From Nesterenkonia ebinurensis (GTDB lineage: Bacteria; Actinomycetota; Actinomycetes; Actinomycetales; Micrococcaceae), in NCBI RefSeq assembly GCF_008711175.1, contig NZ_VWNF01000004.1, positions 18,402-82,401 on the forward strand: a stretch of 64,000 nucleotides of DNA, written 5' to 3'. The notes beneath the pieces are model-generated. The model was given only the letters and a program-made list of their open reading frames with translations, made no database searches and was not told the DNA's origin. Position numbers and translations under genes: made by a program. This document shows positions 18,265 through 26,397 of this stretch, piece by piece. Position 1 is the first letter of the stretch. Each line of letters opens with the position of its first letter.

Positions 18265-19511
18265 GCTACGGCGTGCCGATACTCTGCGAGGAAATCGGCG
18301 ATCTCACCGATAGCGGTCTCTAAGTCTGCCACGCTGGGCAGGGAGACCAGGCGCAGGTGCTGGGTATCGTCCCAGTTGAAGGCCCGCCCGTGGGAGAGCA
18401 GGATCTGCTTCTGCCGCAGCAGCTCAATCACGAACGCCTCATCGTCGGCAATCGGATAGATCTCCGGATCCAAGCGTGGGAACAGGTAGAGAGCGCCATC
18501 GGCCTTCTCCACAGTGACCCCCTCGATCTCAGAAAGCAGCCGGTGGGCAGTCCGTGACTGCTCATAGAGCCTTCCGCCGGGCAGGATCAGCTCCTCGATG
18601 GACTGATACCCGCCCAGGGCGGCCTGGATAGCGTGCTGAGCTGGAACATTGGCACACATGCGCATGTTCATCAGCAGATTCAGGCCCTCCAAGTAGTTCT
18701 TGGCCCGGTGCTTGGGACCGGAGACATAGATCCATCCGGAGCGGAACCCAGCTACCCGCCATGTCTTCGAGAGCCCGGAGAAGGTCACGGTGAGCACATC
18801 ATCAGCCACTGTGGCCGCATTGACCATCTCAACCCCGTCGAAGACGATGTTCTCGTAGATCTCATCTGCCAGCAGCATCAGATTATGCCGACGGCAGATC
18901 GCAGCCATCTGCTCGATGATCTGCCTGGGGTAGACCGCCCCGGTGGGGTTATTCGGGTTGATCAGCACCAGCGCCTTAGTCCGTTCGGTGACCTTCGCCT
19001 CGATCTCTTCAGTATCCGGCCACCAGCGGTTAGTCTCGTCACACACATAGTGCACCGGGGCTCCCCCAGCCAGCTTGGTGGCCCCAGTCCACAGCGGATA
19101 GTCCGGAGCAGGGATCAGGATCTCATCCCCGGGGGCGATCAGCGCGGTGAGCACCATCGAGATCAGCTCAGAGACCCCATTGCCCAACCAGACATCCTCA
19201 GGTGCTGCATCCCTGAGCCCCCTGGCTTGGTAGTACTGGGCCACTGCCAACCGGGCCGAGTAGATCCCTTTGGAATCTGAGTAGCCCTGGGCAGTGGGCA
19301 GGGTCTTGATCATATGCTGGAGAATCTGTTCCGGAGCCTCGAAGCCGAACGGTGCCGGATTGCCGATATTCAGCCGAGTGATCCGATGCCCTGCTCGCTC
19401 CAGCCGCGCCGCCTCCTGGGCAATTGGTCCCCGCACGTCATAACGGACATCAGCGAGTTTGGGCGACTGGAGAAATTCCTCGACGAATTGCTGCATCCCT
19501 ACATGATGCAC
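18261..19511 (-). CDS. PLP-dependent aminotransferase (AlaA/AlaT-like), copy A
   Basis: Fold-type I aminotransferase (416 aa) most like glutamate-pyruvate transaminases. Seen motifs: [41 protein letters not shown] (PLP and substrate contacts), [13 protein letters not shown], the Schiff-base Lys in [17 protein letters not shown], and the late [17 protein letters not shown] carboxylate-binding part. The start is a GTG at 19511, only four bases after the stop of a closely related copy B. It is therefore the second gene of a duplicated pair and probably depends on coupled translation. Confidence 0.88.
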   Translation of the reverse strand: MHHVGMQQFVEEFLQSPKLADVRYDVRGPIAQEAARLERAGHRITRLNIGNPAPFGFEAPEQILQHMIKTLPTAQGYSDSKGIYSARLAVAQYYQARGLRDAAPEDVWLGNGVSELISMVLTALIAPGDEILIPAPDYPLWTGATKLAGGAPVHYVCDETNRWWPDTEEIEAKVTERTKALVLINPNNPTGAVYPRQIIEQMAAICRRHNLMLLADEIYENIVFDGVEMVNAATVADDVLTVTFSGLSKTWRVAGFRSGWIYVSGPKHRAKNYLEGLNLLMNMRMCANVPAQHAIQAALGGYQSIEELILPGGRLYEQSRTAHRLLSEIEGVTVEKADGALYLFPRLDPEIYPIADDEAFVIELLRQKQILLSHGRAFNWDDTQHLRLVSLPSVADLETAIGEIADFLAEYRHAVA

Positions 19512-19515
19512 TATC

Positions 19516-20769
19516 TCAGCGGGTTGTCAGTGCAGGTTTGGCAAACGCATCGCGGTATTCCTGGAGGAAGGCGGCGATGCCGTTGACGGCCTCTTCGAGC
19601 TCCTCCACCGCAGGCAGGGTGACCAGACGGAAGTGCTGGTCGTCGATCCAGTTGAAGGCCCGGCCGTGAGAAACCAGGATCTTCTGCTGGCGAAGCAGTT
19701 CGATGACGAAGGCCTCATCGTTCTCAATGGGGTAGATGGCTGGGTCCAGGCGGGGGAAGAGGTACATCGCACCGTCCATCTGGGCCACCTCCACCCCTTC
19801 AATCTCGGAGAGCAGCTTATAGGCGGCGTTGCGCTGCTCGTAGAGCCGGCCGCCGGGGTTGATGAACTCTTCGATGGACTGGTAGCCGCCCAGGGCGGTC
19901 TGCACGGCGTGCTGCCCGGGCACATTGGGGCACATGCGCAGATTGGACATCAGCTGCAGGCCCTCCAGGTAGTTTTTGGCTCGGTGCTTGGGCCCGGAGA
20001 TGTACATCCAGCCGGAGCGGTATCCGGCCACTCGCCAAGTTTTGGAGAGTCCGGAGTAGGTGATGGTGAACACATCGTCGGAGAGAGTGCAGGCATTGAT
20101 CATCTCTGCCTCGTCATAAATGATCTTCTCGTAGATCTCATCTGCCAGCAGCATGAGGTTGTGCCGCCGGCAGATCTCCACGATGGCTTCGAGGATCTCC
20201 CGGGGGTAGACCGCCCCGGTGGGGTTGTTGGGGTTGATGATCACCAGGGCTTTGGTGCGTTCGGTGACCCGGGACTCGATCTCCTCCGGATCCGGCCACC
20301 ATTTATTGGACTCATCACAGATGTAGTGGACGGGAATGCCCTGGTAGAGAGCGGTCAGTCCGGTCCACAGGGGATAGTCGGGAGCGGGGATGAGGATCTC
20401 GTCGCCGGGGTTGATCAGGGCCTGCAGGGTGATGGTGATCAGTTCGGAGACCCCGTTGCCCAGGTAGACATCCTCGACCTGGGCCTCCTTCATACCTTTG
20501 GTCTGGTAGTACTGGGCCACTGCGGTGCGCGCGGAGTAGATGCCGGCGGAGTCGGAGTAGCCCTGGGCGGTGGGCAGGTGCTTGATCATATCCATCATGA
20601 TCGCGTCGGGGGCCTCGAATCCGAAGGGCGCCATATTGCCGATGTTCAGCTTGGTGATCCGGTGCCCGGCCCGCTCCAGCCGGGCAGCCTCCTCAGCGAT
20701 CGGTCCGCGCACGTCGTAGCGGACATTGCGCAGTTTATGCGCCTGGGTGAAGTCCTCGAATTCCTCCAT
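19516..20769 (-). CDS. PLP-dependent aminotransferase (AlaA/AlaT-like), copy B
   Basis: Fold-type I aminotransferase (417 aa), paralogue of the next gene. It has the same motifs: [44 protein letters not shown] and the PLP Lys in [17 protein letters not shown]. In the 60 residues beginning RYDVRGPIA, 50 match copy A. ATG at 20769 is chosen because it aligns with family N-termini (MEEFEDF); a GTG at 20787 is possible. Two small palindromes lie upstream (ATTGT-CA-ACAAT and GCGAATTTCGC, 20789-20812) and could be operator sites. Alanine or branched amino acid synthesis is the expected role. Confidence 0.9.
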   Translation of the reverse strand: MEEFEDFTQAHKLRNVRYDVRGPIAEEAARLERAGHRITKLNIGNMAPFGFEAPDAIMMDMIKHLPTAQGYSDSAGIYSARTAVAQYYQTKGMKEAQVEDVYLGNGVSELITITLQALINPGDEILIPAPDYPLWTGLTALYQGIPVHYICDESNKWWPDPEEIESRVTERTKALVIINPNNPTGAVYPREILEAIVEICRRHNLMLLADEIYEKIIYDEAEMINACTLSDDVFTITYSGLSKTWRVAGYRSGWMYISGPKHRAKNYLEGLQLMSNLRMCPNVPGQHAVQTALGGYQSIEEFINPGGRLYEQRNAAYKLLSEIEGVEVAQMDGAMYLFPRLDPAIYPIENDEAFVIELLRQQKILVSHGRAFNWIDDQHFRLVTLPAVEELEEAVNGIAAFLQEYRDAFAKPALTTR

Positions 20770-20788
20770 GATGAGATTCTGCCTCACA

Positions 20789-20812
20789 TTGTCAACAATC
20801 CGCGAATTTCGC
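20789..20812. promoter_or_regulatory. Paired palindromes upstream of the aminotransferase operon
   Basis: ATTGTCAACAAT (20789-20800) and GCGAATTTCGC (20802-20812) lie side by side, 20-45 bp upstream of the copy B start. Both are near-perfect palindromes in otherwise GC-rich sequence, which fits a regulator-binding site over a promoter. No regulator is identified. Confidence 0.35.
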
Positions 20813-20861
20813 AAGGTCTCTTCTAGGCGGTTTCCTGCGGAGTGCTGGGCAAGGGGCGGAC

Positions 20862-20916
20862 GCCTGACATCTGGGTCCCGTGCAAACGCCTCGTGTTTGT
20901 GCGGGCCATGTCAGGC
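20862..20916. repeat. 55-bp intergenic hairpin
   Basis: GCCTGACAT (20862-20870) pairs perfectly with ATGTCAGGC (20908-20916). Inside, 20877-20887 pairs with 20895-20905 through nine Watson-Crick and two wobble pairs, closing a 7-base loop. It lies between the OpuAC-like gene and the aminotransferase operon, both minus strand. There is no U-tract. It could be a terminator of the upstream gene, a leader element, or a small structured RNA. Confidence 0.5.
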
Positions 20917-21026
20917 ATTGAGGGAAGCAGACCGGGAGTCTAGGGCCTTGGCGTCTGGGACCCGCACAGCTGCGGAGCATCTGAGTGCGCCACCTCAGGG
21001 AGCACCGGAACGAGCGCCGGGCGCCC

Positions 21027-22118
21027 TCAGCCCCAGTCTTCGGGTTCTGCGAGCAGCCCCTCTTCGACGAGCCAGTAGATGGCTGCATCTTCCGGGCCCA
21101 GCCCCTCCTCACCGTAGATGAGCCGGCGCAGAGTCAGGAGGGCTTCATCGTCGAGCGCCGCAGAGATTTCAGTCACCACATCGGGCACCTGCTCGGCGAT
21201 CCGGGAGGCTGCCACCGGGGCGTACTGATCCTGGGGGAAGGCCCGCCGTGCATCGGCAATCGGGATCAGGGCATGCTCCTGGGTGCCGGGGTGGCTGGTG
21301 GTCAGCAGGGCGGCGTCGATCTCTGCGGTGATCAGCAGTTCGAGCAGCTCATCCTCAGCCCCAGTGCGGATCTCTTCGGGCAGGCAGCCGTAGGTGCTCT
21401 CCAGCAGCGGACCTGCCTCCGGCAGCTCGGCGATGACTCCGATGGTCAGCTCCCGACAGGATTCGGCCAGAGCCTCCAGGTCTGAGTCCTCGGTGCCGTC
21501 CACCTCATAGCTGGTGGCGGTAATGGAGGTGATGAGCAGGCTGCTGCTCAGCACGGCTGTGCTGGGTGCCAGCAGCTCGGCCTCATCCAGCTGGGCTTCG
21601 ACCAGGTCGATGAGCTCAGCGGGTTCGGCTGCAGGGCCCAGATCGCTGTCGGCGGCTGGTGTGGTGAGCTCCGCATAACCCTCGGGGTCAAACTCCTCAG
21701 CCAACGGCATGGTGCGGGCCAGTACCAGTTCGTACCTGTCGTCGATGGTCTCATCGGTGCCCTCGTCCGGATCTCCAGTGGGCTGATCGGTCGGCTTCTG
21801 CTCCAGCTCTGGGGCAGGCTCTGCCAGTGAGCGGGCAAGCTCGGCTGCAGTGGCGTCGTCATACTCCACCACCACTGTGGGCACCTCATGGGAGTTCAGC
21901 GCCATGGCATAGATCTGGGCGATGGTCTGGTCGAGCTCGTCATCGCTGACTGCCACCCGCCAAGCGCGCTCTAAATCCTCACCGGTGGGCTCAGGTGCCG
22001 GCGGCGGAGGCTCAGAGCAGCCGATCAGCAGCAGACCGGCAGCCAGAGCTGCAGCGATTCCGCATCGGCTGGGGCGAAGATGCGCAGGCGGATGCATCGG
22101 CCTGCGCTGAAACGTCAT
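21027..22118 (-). CDS. OpuAC/ProX-like substrate-binding lipoprotein
   Basis: Secreted lipoprotein (363 aa). A signal peptide runs to the lipobox LLIGCSEPP, followed by a Pro-rich linker and a bilobed binding domain. The C-terminal part resembles ABC glycine-betaine/choline binding proteins (FPQDQYAPVAASRIAEQVPD, then LDDEALLTLRRLIYGEEGL). An acidic, Pro/Thr-rich insert lies near mature residues 90-120. No ABC permease or ATPase is next to it, so it is an orphan binding protein. Start at 22118: TAGAAT lies 7 bases before the ATG and there is no SD, which suggests a leaderless transcript. Confidence 0.65.
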   Translation of the reverse strand: MTFQRRPMHPPAHLRPSRCGIAAALAAGLLLIGCSEPPPPAPEPTGEDLERAWRVAVSDDELDQTIAQIYAMALNSHEVPTVVVEYDDATAAELARSLAEPAPELEQKPTDQPTGDPDEGTDETIDDRYELVLARTMPLAEEFDPEGYAELTTPAADSDLGPAAEPAELIDLVEAQLDEAELLAPSTAVLSSSLLITSITATSYEVDGTEDSDLEALAESCRELTIGVIAELPEAGPLLESTYGCLPEEIRTGAEDELLELLITAEIDAALLTTSHPGTQEHALIPIADARRAFPQDQYAPVAASRIAEQVPDVVTEISAALDDEALLTLRRLIYGEEGLGPEDAAIYWLVEEGLLAEPEDWG

Positions 22119-22164
22119 GGTGGATATTCTACGTCCGGAGCGGACCGGGTTTATCCTGGGGAAG
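22119..22164. promoter_or_regulatory. Divergent leaderless promoter pair
   Basis: Two -10-like boxes face apart within 46 bp. On the minus strand TAGAAT (22126-22131) lies 7 bases before the lipoprotein ATG. On the plus strand TATCCT (22152-22157) lies 7 bases before the TPR-protein ATG. The lipoprotein has no SD. Clear -35 boxes are not seen for either. Confidence 0.45.
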
Positions 22165-23955
22165 ATGAGAGGCGAATCTGTTGACCTGCCCGTCGAGATT
22201 CCCGGCTCGGCCCCGCTGAGCACACGCCTGCAGGCCCTGCTGCAGCACCCGGCCGGCACCCAGGAGGAGGCGCAGACTGCCCGCGGCTGGGTGGACCTCG
22301 CCTATGAGGCCGCCTATGGGGAGCGCTATGCGGCCGCCACAGAGGCTGCTGAGCGCGGTCTGCGAGCCCCCGGATCCCAGGATCCGGAGAATCGGCTGAT
22401 GCTGCTACGGATCCTCTCCGGGGTTCATGAGATGCGCGGGGAATCCAATCTTTCAGCCCCCTTCATGCAGGATCGGATCGAGCTGCTGCGCGCCCTGGGC
22501 CGCACCCGGCAGGCTGATGTGGAGGCTCAGCTGGGACCTATGCTGCTGCGCGAACCCGACCGCGTGGAGGCGGAGATTCTTCGCCGAATGGCCGAGGAGC
22601 TCGATGACGGCAGCGGCCCCAGCGTGGAGCGGGCCGATGTGCTCAGCTCACTGGCTGTACGCAGCCTGCATGATGAGGGGCCTGAGGCCGCCTTGCCGCT
22701 GGTGAGCGAGGCCTGCGAGATCCTGCAGACCCTGAACCGGGCTCAAGCCCTTGCCGGGGCACGGATGTTCTTAGCCCATGCTCAGCTGCTCTGTGAGGAC
22801 GCCGAGGCCGCTCTGCAGACTGCGGAGAAGGTGCTGGCCGCCCCGGCGAACCGGGCGGTGCGCGGGGCCATGGCAATGCTGCGCGCCACCGTGCACTACC
22901 AGGCGGAGCGCCCGGCTGAGGCTGCCGCGAATGCGATTACCGCCGTGGAGCTCTACGCGGCCTGCGGGGTGCGCAAGGGTGCAGCTTCGGCCGCCGCTCT
23001 GCTGGCCGGGATCACCTCCGGCACCGACCAGGATGAGACTGCCGTGCTGGCCTGGCGGGTGGCCGTCCAGCAGGCAGAGCTCGGAGAGTTCGCCGAGTCG
23101 CGGATGCTCAGCCTGGCCCTGGGCCAGCAGCTGCTGGAGATGGATCATCATGCGGAGGCGGAGAAGGTGCTCGATGCGCTCAGCCTCCGGCTGGCCGGCG
23201 GGGACAGTGACCATTCCACCCGGGGCCGAGCTCTGATGGGCCTGGGGCATGCGGTGACTCAGCAAAAACGTCCGCTGGAGGCAATGGCGCACTGGGATGA
23301 GGCTGCCAGCCAGTTCATTGCCGCCCAAGAGGTGGATGAGGCCGCTCGGGCCCATCTGGCCGCCGGCGCCCTGGCCGCCTCATTGGACCGGGTGGAGACC
23401 GCACGCACCCACTATGAGCAGGGTCTGAAGCTGGCCGACCAGGGGGAGGACACCGATCCGCTGATGCTGCTGCAGGCGCTACACTCGCTGGGCCATCTGC
23501 TGTGCCGGCATGAGGATGAGGCGGGACTGCAGTACCTGGACCGAGCTATGGAGATTGTGGCCGAGCACGGCACCGACTGGCAGCGTGCTGATATCACCGA
23601 TACCCGAGCCCGGTCACTGACTGCCCTGGGCCACGGTACCCAGGCGGTGGCCGCTGCCCTGGAGGCCGCTGATGGTTTTTCGGAGGCCGGTGATGAGGAG
23701 GCTGCCGCTGATGCGGAGATCTTCGCCGCCACGGTGCTGCTGCAGATGAACCAGCCCCAGGAAGCTGAGGCGATGTTCCGGATGGCCGCTGATGAGCGGG
23801 AGATCTCCGATGCCCTGCTGGTGACCTCCTTGGAGGGACGAGTCGAGGCGCTGCGGGATGTGGCCCAGTACGACGCCGCCGAGGAAGTCGGTGCCGAACT
23901 CGAGCTGCTCAGAGCACGGCTGGCCAACGAGGAAGATCTCCAGCCACCGGAGTGA
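22165..23955 (+). CDS. TPR-repeat protein, function unknown
   Basis: Cytoplasmic helical protein (596 aa), rich in Ala, Glu and Leu, made of many TPR-like units: repeats of ~34-40 residues with Ala/Gly at the packing positions (for example AAQEVDEAARAHLAAGALAA, and the ALLQALHSLGHLL-type units towards the end). No catalytic domain is seen. It probably serves as a scaffold or regulator. The start at 22165 follows TATCCT by 7 bases; GGGGA is too close to act as a normal SD. Its last 47 bp overlap the 3' end of the convergent phosphotransferase gene. Confidence 0.7.
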   Translation: MRGESVDLPVEIPGSAPLSTRLQALLQHPAGTQEEAQTARGWVDLAYEAAYGERYAAATEAAERGLRAPGSQDPENRLMLLRILSGVHEMRGESNLSAPFMQDRIELLRALGRTRQADVEAQLGPMLLREPDRVEAEILRRMAEELDDGSGPSVERADVLSSLAVRSLHDEGPEAALPLVSEACEILQTLNRAQALAGARMFLAHAQLLCEDAEAALQTAEKVLAAPANRAVRGAMAMLRATVHYQAERPAEAAANAITAVELYAACGVRKGAASAAALLAGITSGTDQDETAVLAWRVAVQQAELGEFAESRMLSLALGQQLLEMDHHAEAEKVLDALSLRLAGGDSDHSTRGRALMGLGHAVTQQKRPLEAMAHWDEAASQFIAAQEVDEAARAHLAAGALAASLDRVETARTHYEQGLKLADQGEDTDPLMLLQALHSLGHLLCRHEDEAGLQYLDRAMEIVAEHGTDWQRADITDTRARSLTALGHGTQAVAAALEAADGFSEAGDEEAAADAEIFAATVLLQMNQPQEAEAMFRMAADEREISDALLVTSLEGRVEALRDVAQYDAAEEVGAELELLRARLANEEDLQPPE

Positions 23956-25174
23956 GCCCCAGCAGCACCTCGGCGCAGCGCAGCCGGTGGTCTGCCTGGG
24001 CCTGCCAGCCTGGACGCCGAGCGTCTCGTGCACCGGAGACCAGTGAGAGCGCCACTGAGGCGGTGCGGATGCGCAGGCTCTCCGGATCCACCCCGGCGGC
24101 GAAGACCCGGGCGAACCGGTCGAAGGCTGCCGGCGCGTGCAGATAGCGGGAGTCCACCGCGGGAAGCACGGCCAGGTGCCCCAGAAAGCAGGCCAGATCG
24201 TCTACCCGGTGTCCGGGGCCCAGTGAGTCCACATCCAGCAGGCAAGAGATCCTGGGCCCGTTCATCAGCAGGTTGGCCTCGTAGAAGTCCCCGTGGGTGG
24301 GGACCACGGGCCCGCGGTCGGTAGCCGGCAGTCCAGCCAGCACCTCCTGCTCCAGACGGCGGATCCGCCGCTCCGCCTCAGGCAGCGCGGAGACTGCTGC
24401 GGAGGCGTAGGCAGGCAGCCGGTCGGTCCAGGCATCCCGGACTGGCAGGGCCATCACTTCGGCGGGCATCGCATCAAGCAGCTCCACAAAGTCCTGCGGC
24501 CGCACGGTGGCCGCACCATCCGCCAGGAAATGCTCGGCCAGCGAGACGCCTGCGCCCTGCTGGAGGGCCACTACATCGCTGACCGGTTCAGAAACAGCGA
24601 CTGGGGCGGGCAGCCCAGCCTCCAGCAGCATCTGATGACGGGCATAGAGATCCACAGCACGCCCGGCGCGCAGCACCTTGAGGTAGAGCCTCCGCCCGTC
24701 GGAGAAGTCAGCGGCGATCACGGCCCGGCGCAGTGGGCGATAGCTGATGGTCTCCAGGCTGGTCAGCTGGGCGCCGCCGCCCCAGGTCTCAGCCACTCGT
24801 GCCGGGTCGGTGGCCAGCGGCAGGCCCGGCAGCGCGGGGTCCTGGGGGTGAACCCAGATGGTCAGCTGTCCATGGTCAGTACTGGCCCGGCGGACTTCGG
24901 CGGCGCGGATGTCGAGGCGTTCGGTCGAGACACCGGCGTAGAGCTCCTCCCGGCCCAGAACCCGGTAGATGCCGGTGACCCCGGCTCCGGGCCGGTGCTG
25001 CAGAGCCTCCATGGTGACCTGCGGGGTGCCCAGATCCTCCGGCAGCACTGCCGCAGTGAGGACCGGATGCACCAGTTCGGACTGCAGGAAGTCCAGCTGG
25101 GCGATCTCCTGCTGGGTGCGCCCCGGGTCCGGGGCAGCCCGCGGCGCTGCGGGCGGCCCGTTCGACGAGGACAT
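23909..25174 (-). CDS. APH-fold phosphotransferase family protein
   Basis: Protein of 421 aa whose C-terminal half is an aminoglycoside-phosphotransferase/choline-kinase-like domain: catalytic loop PTHGDFYEANLLM and metal-binding LLDVDSLGPG. The first ~170 residues include YRPLRRAVIAADFSDGRRLYLKVLR, with the nucleotide-binding Lys. Related proteins are often annotated simply as phosphotransferases. The substrate is unknown, and sugars, small metabolites or proteins are all possible. It shares 47 bp with the convergent TPR gene and follows a membrane-protein gene by 24 bp on the same strand. Confidence 0.75.
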   Translation of the reverse strand: MSSSNGPPAAPRAAPDPGRTQQEIAQLDFLQSELVHPVLTAAVLPEDLGTPQVTMEALQHRPGAGVTGIYRVLGREELYAGVSTERLDIRAAEVRRASTDHGQLTIWVHPQDPALPGLPLATDPARVAETWGGGAQLTSLETISYRPLRRAVIAADFSDGRRLYLKVLRAGRAVDLYARHQMLLEAGLPAPVAVSEPVSDVVALQQGAGVSLAEHFLADGAATVRPQDFVELLDAMPAEVMALPVRDAWTDRLPAYASAAVSALPEAERRIRRLEQEVLAGLPATDRGPVVPTHGDFYEANLLMNGPRISCLLDVDSLGPGHRVDDLACFLGHLAVLPAVDSRYLHAPAAFDRFARVFAAGVDPESLRIRTASVALSLVSGARDARRPGWQAQADHRLRCAEVLLGLTPVAGDLPRWPAVL

Positions 25175-25198
25175 GAAGAGAGACTGCCGGAGTGCGGC

Positions 25199-26251
25199 TC
25201 AGGCCCGGCGGCGGGCCAGGACGGAGTCCAGGTTCAGCTGCTGCTGGACGGCGGTCTGCTTGGCGGGCTCTGCGGGACTCACTGCCGCTGCGGCTGGTTG
25301 CTTAAGCTTCACACTGCTGGCCGGGGTCGGGGCCGGCTGCTCAATCTCCTCCGGCTCAGGACGCTCAGCCTTCTCGGCGACCATGTACTTGGCAGCCGGA
25401 ACCTCACGGAGCTCCCAGGAGTCTTCCGGGGCAGCGGGGGCTGCAGCAGCCTGGTCGAAGAACACCGGATCGGCCTGAGGCTTCTTCTCTCCGAAGAGTC
25501 GTTCGGCACTGTCGGGAAGCCCGTCTGCATCACGGCTGATCAGAGAATCGGGCCCGCCGTGTCCGGCCTCATCCGAGCTGAGCGCATCGAAGGGCTGTGC
25601 GGAGTCAGCGCGCACGATGCCTAGTCCAGCAGCCGCTGCGGCGGCGCTGCGCTGCCGCTGGGCTATCGGGGCAGAGACCTCGGGGCCCGCATTCATCGCC
25701 TCCAGCATGGCACGCTCCACCCGGGCACGGCGCTTAGCGCGGCGGCGTAGAGCAGCAGTGATCTGAAGGCTCACCAGGCAGACCAGGAGCGCTGCGGCGC
25801 ACAGGGCGGGAACCAGCCAGGTCACAGTGGCAGTGAAAGTGGCAAGCAGGGCGGTGCCTAGCCCGCCCAGCAGGGCCAGGGCACCGACCAGGGCGAAGAT
25901 GGTACGGCCCCAGTAAATCCGGAACCCACCGGTGCTGGTCCCGGCGGCGTCGTTGTTTTCCTTGGTGTTCCTGGCGGTCATCTGTGCCCCTCTGGTCTCG
26001 GTGCGCTCCGCAGTGGCATGAGCTGCGCGCTTGGCTCGGCTGCGCAGCACACGTCTGCGCGCGGTGCGGGCCTGACGCGAGGTCAGCCCCGGATTGTGCT
26101 GTACCGGCTGCCGGGGCAGCCGTTGGGCCCGGAGTATCAGCGCCGCCAGGAAGAGCCCGACGACCAGAGGAATGAGCACTGACGAGTGGATGGGCAGGCT
26201 GGGGATCATCTCGATGATTCCAGCTGTTGTCAGCCGGAGGCCCAGCGTCAT
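25199..26251 (-). CDS. Conserved membrane protein, function unknown
   Basis: A 350-aa protein not recognised as a characterised family. One N-terminal membrane segment (residues ~22-43) is followed by an Arg-rich cytoplasmic stretch and two adjacent membrane segments (~115-135 and 140-163). A long low-complexity C-terminal region rich in Ala, Glu, Pro and Ser follows, ending in LNLDSVLARRRA. It seems to be co-transcribed with the phosphotransferase. Similar unassigned proteins occur in Micrococcaceae, which is recollection rather than a search result. Confidence 0.6.
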   Translation of the reverse strand: MTLGLRLTTAGIIEMIPSLPIHSSVLIPLVVGLFLAALILRAQRLPRQPVQHNPGLTSRQARTARRRVLRSRAKRAAHATAERTETRGAQMTARNTKENNDAAGTSTGGFRIYWGRTIFALVGALALLGGLGTALLATFTATVTWLVPALCAAALLVCLVSLQITAALRRRAKRRARVERAMLEAMNAGPEVSAPIAQRQRSAAAAAAGLGIVRADSAQPFDALSSDEAGHGGPDSLISRDADGLPDSAERLFGEKKPQADPVFFDQAAAAPAAPEDSWELREVPAAKYMVAEKAERPEPEEIEQPAPTPASSVKLKQPAAAAVSPAEPAKQTAVQQQLNLDSVLARRRA

Positions 26252-26397
26252 AAGTGGTCTCCACCTGCCCTGAGTACGGTCAGTTCAGCTCTGGTGCGGC
26301 GGGTGTGCCGCTGATTTCACCAGGGTATCGGATGCCGGGGGGAAACCTTTGACATAAACACGAACCTCTATGACAGCGCGAGGCTCAGTGGGCAACA

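Noticed and set aside
26349..26374. TTGACA followed by TATGAC upstream of lpdA
   Set aside because: The spacer is only 14 bases, too short for a normal promoter, and the two boxes are probably unrelated.
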